Of a DNA stretch of 13,540 nt, positions 7,190 to 13,392 are shown in pieces. The notes under the pieces are model-generated. The model was not told the DNA's origin. It was given only the letters and a program-made list of their open reading frames with translations, and did not search any database. Position 1 is the stretch's first letter, and every line of letters begins with the position of its first letter. The position numbers were made by a program, and so were the translations under genes. Location of the stretch: NCBI GenBank assembly GCA_021813875.1, contig JAKAJF010000013.1, forward strand, positions 1 to 13,540, read 5' to 3'. This stretch comes from a bacterium. GTDB taxonomy: Bacteria > Patescibacteriota > Patescibacteriia > Patescibacteriales > JAKAJF01.

Positions 7190-8242
7190 ATGGAGAATTA
7201 TTTAGCCATCAATTGCGGTTCGACTTCTCTGAAGTATAAGTTGTTCGACGGCCAGGAAAGGGAAATCAAGGCTGGTAATTTCGAGCTCGGGTCCAAAGAA
7301 GAGATCGAAAAAGTCCTAAAGAATGTTTTGAGGGAGATCGGCGACCTCCGGGATGTCAAGGCAGTCGGCCATCGGGTCGTCCATGGCGGCGAAAAGTTCC
7401 AGCAGGCCGTCCTCATCGATGAAGAAAAATTGACGGAGCTTAAAGAATTGAACCCTCTGGCGCCTTTGCATAATCCCTATAATATCGCCGGCATCGAAGC
7501 TGTCGCTTCCTTCCTGCCCGAGATTCCGCAGGTAGCGGTCTTCGATACCGCCTTTTACGCCGACCTGCCGGAAGTGGCCAGGACCTACGCCTTGCCGGCG
7601 GAAGTCAATAAGAGGCTGGGAATCAGGCGTTTCGGTTTTCACGGCATCTCTCACCGATACGCCGCCGAAGAGGCCGCCCGTGAGCTGGGCCTCCGGCCGG
7701 ACAAGATAAATCTCATCTCCTGCCATCTGGGCGGCGGCTGGTCGGTCACGGCCGTCAAGAAGGGCAAGCCGGTCGATACTTCCATGGGCTTTACTCCTTT
7801 GGAAGGTTTGGTTATGATGACCAGGGCTGGCGACCTCGACGCCGGTCTGGTCATCGAGCTGATCAGAAGATCCGGCCATGACCTGAAACATCAGGCCTAC
7901 GAGGAAGTTTATGACCTCCTGAACCATAGCTCCGGCCTCAAAGGGCTGTCCGGATCCGGCAATTATTTGGAACTGTTGAAGGAAACTTCCCGAGGTAACC
8001 AGAAGGCTAAGCTGGCCTTCGACCTGGCCGTCTATAGATTGAGCAAATATATCGCTTCCTATTGGGCCGTCTTAGGGGGAGAAGTGGACGCTATCGTCTT
8101 TACGGGCGCGATCGGCGCCGGCGATCCCTTGACCAGGAAGCAGACGATGCTCAAGCTTAAATGTCTGGGCGAGATAAAAGTCTTGCCGATAAAGGCGAAC
8201 GAGGAGCTGGGGATAATCAGGGAAGTCAAAAGGCTTTTATGA
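7190..8242 (+). CDS. ackA: Acetate kinase, shortened form
   Basis: Acyl phosphate + ADP to acetate + ATP, coupled to the PduL product. Recognisable residues are Asn8 (AINCGSTSLKYKLF), Arg62 (GHRVVHGG), His94 (LHNPYN), Asp119 (VFDTAF), His151 (RRFGFHGISHR) and Arg212 (TRAGDLD). They match the known Methanosarcina enzyme positions N7, R91, H123, D148, H180 and R241 with a near constant shift of 29 after the N-terminus. KANEEL (335-340) holds the magnesium-binding Glu. The protein is 350 aa against about 400: the N-terminal region is about 29 residues shorter and about 20 residues are missing between the nucleotide motif and NEEL. The usual GIGEN motif reads AIGAG (307-311), and HLGNG reads HLGGG (179-183). 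The stop overlaps the next start (ATGA). Probably active, but donor specificity deserves caution. Confidence 0.93.
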   Translation: MENYLAINCGSTSLKYKLFDGQEREIKAGNFELGSKEEIEKVLKNVLREIGDLRDVKAVGHRVVHGGEKFQQAVLIDEEKLTELKELNPLAPLHNPYNIAGIEAVASFLPEIPQVAVFDTAFYADLPEVARTYALPAEVNKRLGIRRFGFHGISHRYAAEEAARELGLRPDKINLISCHLGGGWSVTAVKKGKPVDTSMGFTPLEGLVMMTRAGDLDAGLVIELIRRSGHDLKHQAYEEVYDLLNHSSGLKGLSGSGNYLELLKETSRGNQKAKLAFDLAVYRLSKYIASYWAVLGGEVDAIVFTGAIGAGDPLTRKQTMLKLKCLGEIKVLPIKANEELGIIREVKRLL

Positions 8243-8709
8243 TCATCAGGAAAGCCAGGTTGAAAGATCTGGACGCCATCGCTGGATTGAGTTTCGATCT
8301 GGAGATAAATGATTCTCAAAAATTGCAGCCTGACGGATATTTTTTGCCCGCCAAGAACGTCGAAAAGACCATCCGAAATTTCTTAAAAAATAAGATTTTC
8401 TCGAAAAATTATTCTTTGATCGTGGCCGAAGAGGAGGATGAGATAATAGGCTATCTCTTGGCTGGCACATTCTTAAGGCCATTTTTCAAGGAAGAGAAGA
8501 TAGGTTTTATCTGGCATATATATGTCGCTCCTGAATATAGAGGCAGAAGGATCGTTAAAGAAATGTTAGAAGCTATCTATGGATGGTTAAGAAAAAATAA
8601 AGTAAGACATGTCGAATTGTCGGTGCATGTCAACAATGAAATAGCCCGAAGAGTTTATAGAAGGGAAGGTTTTAAGACCATCCGTTTGAGGAAATATAAA
8701 AAGATTTGA
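8239..8709 (+). CDS. GNAT-family N-acetyltransferase
   Basis: 156-residue acetyltransferase of the GNAT superfamily, cytosolic. It begins MIIRKARLKDLDAIAGLSFD, a standard GNAT N-terminus. The strand-4/P-loop region is IWHIYVAPEYRGRRIVKEML (91-110); the Q/RxxGxG/A acetyl-CoA loop reads RGRRIV, so one glycine is lost. The C-terminal VELSVHVNNEIARRVYRREGF (126-146) is typical of motif B. The open frame extends back to 8161, but the ATG at 8239 overlaps the ackA stop (ATGA), and the family N-terminus starts exactly there, so I take 8239. Its stop shares a base with the murJ start (TGATG). Substrate is unknown; protein N-terminal or amine acetylation are both possible. Confidence 0.87.
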   Translation: MIIRKARLKDLDAIAGLSFDLEINDSQKLQPDGYFLPAKNVEKTIRNFLKNKIFSKNYSLIVAEEEDEIIGYLLAGTFLRPFFKEEKIGFIWHIYVAPEYRGRRIVKEMLEAIYGWLRKNKVRHVELSVHVNNEIARRVYRREGFKTIRLRKYKKI

Positions 8710-10325
8710 TGATAAAGAAACTGTTGACCGGAAAAGTGAATAGTATAACAGCGGCGGCGCTCATGGTAGCGCTGTCTTCTTTGACGAGCCGTTTTTTAGG
8801 GATCTTCCGCGACCGTATCCTCGCCGGTCAGTTCGGCGCCGGCGACACCCTCGATATTTATTATGCCGCTTTTCGCATCCCCGATCTGATTTTCAACCTT
8901 CTCATCCTTGGCGCCCTATCGGCCGGTTTCATCCCCATCTTTACGAGCCTCTTCAAGAATGAAGACGATGGGAATGAAGAGGCTTGGACCTTATCCAATA
9001 ACGCTTTGAATATCCTGGGTCTGTCTCTGATAGCCGTCTCGCTCGTCGGCATCGCCCTGGCCCATCCGATCATGAGGCTCATCACTCCCGGTTTCAGCGA
9101 GGAAAAGATGCGGATGACCGCCAGCATGACCAGGATCATGTTTCTTTCGCCGTTCTTCTTGGGAATCTCCGGGGTTCTGGGCGGGATATTGCAATCAACC
9201 AAAAGATTCTTCGTCTATTCCCTGGCTCCTATTTTTTATAATGTTGGCATCATTTTGGGGGCCCTCTATTTCGTACCCGTCTGGGGCATCCATGGCCTCG
9301 CCTGGGGCGTCGTCTTCGGAGCGGTTATGCATATGTCCGTCCAGCTTCCGGCGGTCTTCAATCTGGGCTTCAGATATCGCCCCATTTTTGATCTTAAGAA
9401 TAAAGCCTTTCGGAGGGTGGCCAGGATGATGGTGCCGCGGACCATGAGCCTGGCTATCGCCCAGATAAACTTGACGGTCGAGACCATCGTCGCCTCCACC
9501 CTGGCGAGCGGCTCTTTGGCTATCTATAATTTCGCCAACAACCTACAGGTCTTCCCGGTCGGTATCTTCGGCATCTCTTTCGCGGTCGCCGCTTTTCCGA
9601 CCATCTCAGCGGTGGCCTTCGATCAGCAAAAATTGGTCAAGAATTTCTCCTCGACCCTGAGGCAGATCCTCTTTTTTATCGTGCCTTCCATGGTCATGCT
9701 GCTCGTCCTGAGGGCCCAGATCATCCGCGTGGTCCTGGGGACGGGCCGTTTCAATTGGGATGATACCGTCTTGACCATCCACACCTTAGGCTTTTTTTCC
9801 ATCTCGCTTTTCGCCCAAGCCCTGGTGCCGCTCTTGGTGCGCGTCTTTTATGCCCGCCATGATTCGCGCACCCCTTTCTTCATCGGCTTAGGCACGGCCG
9901 CCATAAACGTCTTCCTGGCCTTCTTCCTCTCTAAGAGGATGGGCGTCTCCGGCCTGGCCCTGGCCTTTTCGACGGCCAATATCGCTAATTTCATCGTTCT
10001 CTGGCTGGTTTTGCGTTTCGAGCTCGGCAGCCTGGACGAATTAAAGATATTACAATCCGTGCTCAAATTTTCGGCCGCCGCCGTCCTGGCCGGGCTGGCC
10101 GCCCAATTGACCAAGGGTCTGGTCTGGCCTTTCATCGACATGACCAAGACCTTGGGCGTCTTCATCCAGGGCGCTGCCGCCGGGCTGGCCGGTCTGGGGG
10201 TCTATCTTTTGATCTGCGCCCTTTTGAGGAGCGAGGAACTATCTTATTTCTGGGGCGGCTTCAAGCGCCGCCTGTCCTGGAAGAAGCTTGAAACCGGCGA
10301 TCAGGGCGAGGTCCGAGGCATATGA
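8709..10325 (+). CDS. murJ: Lipid II flippase MurJ (MviN family)
   Basis: Polytopic membrane protein that moves lipid II outward for peptidoglycan synthesis. About 14 hydrophobic segments are visible. The N-terminal MviN signature is strong: SRFLGIFRDRILAGQFGAGD (27-46), then DIYYAAFRIPDL (49-60). Arg28, Arg34 and Asp49 line up with R18, R24 and D39 of E. coli MurJ. FPVGIFGIS (282-290) and YARHDSRTP (381-389) are also conserved. In contrast, E. coli R52, E57, D269 and R270 align with Phe62, Leu67, Asn277 and Asn278. The ATG at 8709 overlaps the GNAT stop (TGATG); an in-frame TTG one codon earlier is less likely. Length 538 aa is normal. It is the last gene before a terminator. Confidence 0.95.
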   Translation: MIKKLLTGKVNSITAAALMVALSSLTSRFLGIFRDRILAGQFGAGDTLDIYYAAFRIPDLIFNLLILGALSAGFIPIFTSLFKNEDDGNEEAWTLSNNALNILGLSLIAVSLVGIALAHPIMRLITPGFSEEKMRMTASMTRIMFLSPFFLGISGVLGGILQSTKRFFVYSLAPIFYNVGIILGALYFVPVWGIHGLAWGVVFGAVMHMSVQLPAVFNLGFRYRPIFDLKNKAFRRVARMMVPRTMSLAIAQINLTVETIVASTLASGSLAIYNFANNLQVFPVGIFGISFAVAAFPTISAVAFDQQKLVKNFSSTLRQILFFIVPSMVMLLVLRAQIIRVVLGTGRFNWDDTVLTIHTLGFFSISLFAQALVPLLVRVFYARHDSRTPFFIGLGTAAINVFLAFFLSKRMGVSGLALAFSTANIANFIVLWLVLRFELGSLDELKILQSVLKFSAAAVLAGLAAQLTKGLVWPFIDMTKTLGVFIQGAAAGLAGLGVYLLICALLRSEELSYFWGGFKRRLSWKKLETGDQGEVRGI

Positions 10326-10326
10326 T

Positions 10327-10354
10327 AGAGCCTTTCCAAGGGGCTCTTTTATTT
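10327..10354 (+). terminator. Rho-independent terminator after murJ
   Basis: AGAGCC (10327-10332) pairs with GGCTCT (10342-10347), extended by two G-T pairs, followed by TTTTATTT. It begins 2 nt after the murJ stop and closes the five-gene unit. Confidence 0.75.
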
Positions 10355-10381
10355 GCGACAATCGGAAAAAATAGGTAAAAT
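10353..10381 (+). promoter_or_regulatory. Sigma-70-type promoter for the DoxX gene
   Basis: TTGCGA (10353-10358) and TAAAAT (10376-10381) are separated by 17 nt. The -35 overlaps the tail of the upstream terminator. Predicted start is near 10388, giving a leader of about 22 nt that is mostly Shine-Dalgarno and A-rich spacer. Confidence 0.6.
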
Positions 10382-10386
10382 AAAAG

Positions 10387-10394
10387 AAAGGAGG
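10387..10394 (+). promoter_or_regulatory. Strong Shine-Dalgarno with long spacer
   Basis: AAAGGAGG is the only near-complete anti-16S match in front of a gene in this window. It ends 15 nt before the ATG at 10410, longer than the usual 5-9 nt, and the spacer is pure A/T. No alternative in-frame start lies closer. Confidence 0.6.
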
Positions 10395-10409
10395 ATTTTA
10401 AAATAAAAT

Positions 10410-10904
10410 ATGAGCTATACCAAAGAACAACTAATCTGGGGCCTTTTAAGGATCGCTCTGGGGTGGATTTTTTTATGGGCCTTTTTGGATAAGATCTTCG
10501 GCCTGGGTTTCAGCACCTCTCCGGCCAAATCTTGGCTCAAGGGCGTGTCTCCCACCTCCGGTTTTTTGAAATTCGCCACCAAGGGGCCGCTGACGCATCT
10601 CTATCAGGCGCTCGCCGGCCATCCCGCGGTCGATTGGCTATTCATGCTGGGATTGCTCCTGGTGGGCTTGTCTCTGGTGTTAGGAATCGCTGTCAGGCTG
10701 GCCGGGATTTCCGGCATCATTTTGCTGGCCCTCATCTTCAGCGCCAAATCACTGCCCCCCGTCAATAACCCGATCCTGGATGAGCATATTTTCTATATCC
10801 TCGTTCTTTTCGGTATCATCTTCACCCGGGCGGGGCGTTGGATCGGCCTCGAGGATCGCTGGGACAATTCGGCCCTGGTCAAAAGACTGCCTTTTCTAAA
10901 ATGA
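10410..10904 (+). CDS. DoxX-family membrane protein
   Basis: 164-residue inner-membrane protein with about four hydrophobic segments (about 8-26, 76-94, 97-113, 126-139). Marks of the DoxX/DoxD family are the early LRIALGWIFLWAFLDKIFGL (13-32) with Arg14, Asp27 and Lys28, then SPTSGFL (47-53), and NPILDEHIFY (120-129) before the last helix. DoxX relatives have been linked to thiosulfate:quinone oxidoreductase and to membrane redox complexes, but many are of unknown role, and no partner subunit such as DoxA is present here. It has its own promoter and strong ribosome site. The next gene follows after 41 nt with no terminator between, so they may share a transcript. Confidence 0.85.
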   Translation: MSYTKEQLIWGLLRIALGWIFLWAFLDKIFGLGFSTSPAKSWLKGVSPTSGFLKFATKGPLTHLYQALAGHPAVDWLFMLGLLLVGLSLVLGIAVRLAGISGIILLALIFSAKSLPPVNNPILDEHIFYILVLFGIIFTRAGRWIGLEDRWDNSALVKRLPFLK

Positions 10905-10945
10905 TATCTTTAGAACGATGGTCGAAAGACAGGTATCTCTAAAAT

Positions 10946-11575
10946 ATGGAAAAATTGATCAATGAATTGAACGGCCCCTTCTTGGCCTTCTTGCCGGTAA
11001 TTTTTTTTATCTTAATCTTCGCGGCTCTGATAGCTAATTATTTTTTTAAGGGGAACGCGAGCCGGTCAAGGATCCTCCATCGCCTGACCCCTGATCTTCT
11101 GCTCGTTGCCGTCATCATCTTCAGGGTGGCTTACGCGGCCCTCCTTTCTCTTTTGCAATATTATATCTGGTCCCATGACGCCTTCTCGAAGTTTTTGCTG
11201 CCGCCCTATCAATCCATCAAGTATTTTCTCTTTTATGCCGGCTATCATTTCTGGCTGAGCACTTTAATCGCCTTCTTCTTGGCCTTCGCCTTCTGGCTCA
11301 GCCTTTTTATCGCCAGCCTCTTCAGGAAGAATCTCTTCGTCGACGGCGAACTTAAATTGGCCTTATTGGCTTCGATGATCGTCGGCTGGCCGGATTTTAT
11401 AGCTTTTCTCCCTCTTATTTTCGCTTTGGCCGTCATTTATTCCCTCCTAAATTTTTTCTGGCTCAAGAAGGAGACTATCCATCTGGGAGGCGTATTCATC
11501 CTCTCGGCTCTTATCGCGGCTTTTCTCGGGCCGCTTCTGATTTCCCTCTCAGGCTTGGCCGACCTTCAGGTTTAG
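10946..11575 (+). CDS. Multi-pass membrane protein, possibly a degenerate A24 prepilin-peptidase homologue
   Basis: 209 residues with about six hydrophobic segments (about 12-32, 50-70, 92-124, 136-145, 150-172 and 180-201). I do not recognise it with certainty. The second half follows the layout of A24 prepilin peptidases: DGELKLALLASMIVGWP (133-149) sits where GxGDxKL...GW is expected, and IHLGGVFILSALIAAFLG (178-195) resembles the terminal FGPFLALG helix. LTPDLLL (47-53) could correspond to the IPN/IPD after the first catalytic Asp. However, the first Asp is absent and the second is replaced by Glu135, and the four-cysteine domain is missing. No Shine-Dalgarno is visible; the start context is AAAATATG. 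It could equally be a lineage-specific membrane protein. Confidence 0.6.
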   Translation: MEKLINELNGPFLAFLPVIFFILIFAALIANYFFKGNASRSRILHRLTPDLLLVAVIIFRVAYAALLSLLQYYIWSHDAFSKFLLPPYQSIKYFLFYAGYHFWLSTLIAFFLAFAFWLSLFIASLFRKNLFVDGELKLALLASMIVGWPDFIAFLPLIFALAVIYSLLNFFWLKKETIHLGGVFILSALIAAFLGPLLISLSGLADLQV

Positions 11576-11580
11576 AAATT

Positions 11581-11609
11581 TTGACTTTATCTTTGGAAAA
11601 TGATATAAA
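11581..11609 (+). promoter_or_regulatory. Strong sigma-70-type promoter for the CCA enzyme gene
   Basis: TTGACT (11581-11586) and TATAAA (11604-11609) are separated by exactly 17 nt, and TGA directly before the hexamer makes it an extended -10. It begins 6 nt after the preceding stop codon. The predicted start is at about 11615-11616, the first bases of a hairpin. Confidence 0.75.
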
Positions 11610-11638
11610 ATTAAGGGTCGGCAAACGGCCCTTTAATT
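11609..11638 (+). other. Stem-loop at the predicted 5' end of the CCA enzyme mRNA
   Basis: The full stem is 11609-11620 with 11626-11638 (12 pairs, one bulged T at 11632, loop GCAAA). If transcription starts near 11615, the RNA keeps the inner six pairs GGGTCG / CGGCCC as a hairpin at its very 5' end. The right arm is followed by TAATTTC, a poor U-tract, so it is less likely to be a terminator for the gene upstream, though that remains possible. Confidence 0.55.
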
Positions 11639-11650
11639 AATTTCAACCTC

Positions 11651-11664
11651 TTTGGCCATCCAAA
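11651..11664 (+). other. Small hairpin flush against the CCA enzyme start codon
   Basis: TTTGG (11651-11655) pairs with CCAAA (11660-11664) around the loop CCAT, leaving one base before the ATG at 11666. It occupies the place of a Shine-Dalgarno, which is absent. The stem is only 5 bp, so it may be chance. Confidence 0.35.
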
Positions 11665-11665
11665 T

Positions 11666-13114
11666 ATGCGCGTCCCTCCCTACATTGAAAATATCTTATC
11701 CTCCTTGGAAGCGAACGGTTTTGAAGGCTATGTCGTGGGCGGTTGCGTACGCGATTTGTTGCTCGGCAAAAGACCTAAGGACTGGGACGTGACTACCGAC
11801 GCCCGGCCCGAGGAGATCCTTAAGGTCTTTCCGGAGGGTAAATATGAGAATATCTTCGGCACTGTCATCGTTCCCATAAAGGATGACGAGGGACGGACGG
11901 AAGACGTGGTCGAGGTGACCACTTATCGTTCTGAGCAGGGCTATAGCGACCGGCGCCATCCGGATGAGATCCGGTTCGAGGACGAGCTGGAGAAAGATCT
12001 GAGCCGGCGTGATTTTACCATCAACGCCATGGCCATGGATCTCGGGGGCGTCAAGAAAGGAGAGGCGGTTGATCTCTTCGGCGGCCGGAAGGATCTTGAG
12101 AAAAGGATCATCCGCGCCGTCGGTGAACCGACTGACAGATTCAAGGAGGACGCTTTGAGGATGATGAGAGCCATCCGTTTCGCCTGCCAGCTCGGATTCG
12201 AGATCGAACCGAAGACCGGCCGGGCGATTGCCAAGCTGGCCGGCGGCATAAAATTTATCGCCAAAGAGCGTATCCGGGATGAATTGGTCAAGATTCTTGA
12301 GAGCGAAACGCCCTATGAGGGCGTGATCAAACTCCATGAACTAAAACTCTTGCAATACATCATTCCCGAACTGGAGCGGGGGATTGGCGTTGAACAGAGC
12401 AAGCATCATGTCTACACCGTCTTCAGGCATTCGGTCTTATCTTTGAAATTCTGCCCGAGTAAGGACTGGCGGGTGCGTTTCGCGGCGCTTCTCCACGACA
12501 TCGCCAAGCCCCAGACCAAAAGATTGATCGGCGGCGACATGACTTTTTATAACCATGACCTTTTGGGCGCCAAGATCGCCAGGAAGATCATGGAGCGCCT
12601 AAAATTCTCCAAGACCGATCTGGAAAAGGTGGAAGTGCTTATCAAGAACCATATGTTTTATTATAATGTCGGCGAGGTGACCGAAAGTTCCGTCAGGCGG
12701 TTGATCGTCAAGGTCGGCGAAGAGAATTTGAAGGATCTGATCGATCTGAGGATCGCTGACAGGCTCGGCTCCGGAGTCCCGAAGGCCAAGCCCTATAAAT
12801 TGAGGCATCTGGAGTATATGATGAAGAAAGTTAGGAAGGACGCCGTTTCCGTAAAGATGCTGAAGATCGACGGCAATGACCTCATGCGGACCCTGAAGAT
12901 CGCCCCCGGCCCCAAGATCGGGGCCATTCTGGACGTCCTCCTTTCGGAAGTGATCGAGGATCAAAATCTGAACGACGAGAAATATCTGCTCGGAAGGGGA
13001 AGGGAGCTGGAGAAGATGGATCTTGAGGAGTTGCGGGCCAAGGCCAAGGAAAGGATCGAGGAGAAAAAGATGGAAGACGACCAGGAATTGAAAAAAGAAT
13101 TTTGGGTCAAATAA
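11666..13114 (+). CDS. CCA tRNA nucleotidyltransferase, class II, with HD domain
   Basis: Adds or repairs the 3' CCA end of tRNA; poly(A) polymerase is the close alternative in this family. Head domain: GGCVRD (25-30) and the metal-binding Asp39-Trp-Asp41. Motif B is RRDFTINAMA (114-123). Motif D, the amino-acid template EDxxR, is Glu161-Asp162-x-x-Arg165 within FKEDALRMMRAIRF. A C-terminal HD phosphohydrolase domain holds His255 (FRHSVL), His277-Asp278 (LLHDIAKP), His297 (YNHDLLG) and Asp365 (RIADRLG). After about 445 the sequence becomes a charged Lys/Glu-rich helical tail of roughly 35 residues. Length 482 aa fits HD-containing members. It has its own promoter and no visible Shine-Dalgarno. 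Function is confident; CCA over poly(A) activity is inferred from the complete EDxxR motif. Confidence 0.93.
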   Translation: MRVPPYIENILSSLEANGFEGYVVGGCVRDLLLGKRPKDWDVTTDARPEEILKVFPEGKYENIFGTVIVPIKDDEGRTEDVVEVTTYRSEQGYSDRRHPDEIRFEDELEKDLSRRDFTINAMAMDLGGVKKGEAVDLFGGRKDLEKRIIRAVGEPTDRFKEDALRMMRAIRFACQLGFEIEPKTGRAIAKLAGGIKFIAKERIRDELVKILESETPYEGVIKLHELKLLQYIIPELERGIGVEQSKHHVYTVFRHSVLSLKFCPSKDWRVRFAALLHDIAKPQTKRLIGGDMTFYNHDLLGAKIARKIMERLKFSKTDLEKVEVLIKNHMFYYNVGEVTESSVRRLIVKVGEENLKDLIDLRIADRLGSGVPKAKPYKLRHLEYMMKKVRKDAVSVKMLKIDGNDLMRTLKIAPGPKIGAILDVLLSEVIEDQNLNDEKYLLGRGRELEKMDLEELRAKAKERIEEKKMEDDQELKKEFWVK

Positions 13115-13126
13115 TATTTAAAAAAT

Positions 13127-13390
13127 ATGAAAAAGAAACTTCTCATCGCGACCGCCCTTTTGGCCTTAGTCCTTGTCTTATTGAGCGTCTGGCAGATCTT
13201 GCTCTTAAGGAAGGCCCATAGCAGCTTCGAGAATTATTACGCTTTCAGGGGTTGCGCCCAGCTTCTTGAAAAGAGAGATGATTACGGCATCTGCAAAATA
13301 AGTTCCGGCAAAACCATAAAAATAGTAAAATATAAGGGTAGGTGGTATCTGGATGGTGATCTACCCTGCGGATCCCTCTTTTGCCTTTAA
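13127..13390 (+). CDS. Small exported or membrane-anchored protein with four cysteines
   Basis: 87 residues: MKKK, a hydrophobic segment at about 5-27 (ending LLLRK), then a small outward domain. Four cysteines lie only in that domain (Cys43, Cys56, Cys81, Cys86), suggesting two disulfides. Recognisable short patterns are YYAFRGC (37-43), SGKTIKIVK (60-68) and GRWYLDGDLPCG (71-82). I recall proteins of this look in Patescibacteria but know no assigned function. It starts 12 nt after the CCA enzyme stop with AAAAAATATG and no Shine-Dalgarno, and it ends 2 nt before the next gene, so it is probably co-transcribed with both. Confidence 0.75.
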   Translation: MKKKLLIATALLALVLVLLSVWQILLLRKAHSSFENYYAFRGCAQLLEKRDDYGICKISSGKTIKIVKYKGRWYLDGDLPCGSLFCL

Positions 13391-13392
13391 AT

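Noticed and set aside
7316..7927. 203-codon open frame on the - strand
   Set aside because: Shadow of the acetate kinase gene, whose conserved motifs are all in the + frame.
8161..8238. 26-residue upstream extension of the GNAT gene
   Set aside because: It overlaps the acetate kinase C-terminus, and the GNAT fold begins exactly at the ATG that overlaps the ackA stop.
8706..8708. TTG as murJ start one codon upstream
   Set aside because: The ATG at 8709 is immediately adjacent and forms the usual TGATG coupling.
10905..10945. Imperfect direct repeat TATCTTTAGAA / TATCTCTAAAA between the DoxX and the next gene
   Set aside because: Only two short A/T-rich imperfect copies; likely chance.
11696..12337. 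213-codon open frame on the - strand
   Set aside because: Shadow of the CCA nucleotidyltransferase head domain; no domain, promoter or ribosome site.
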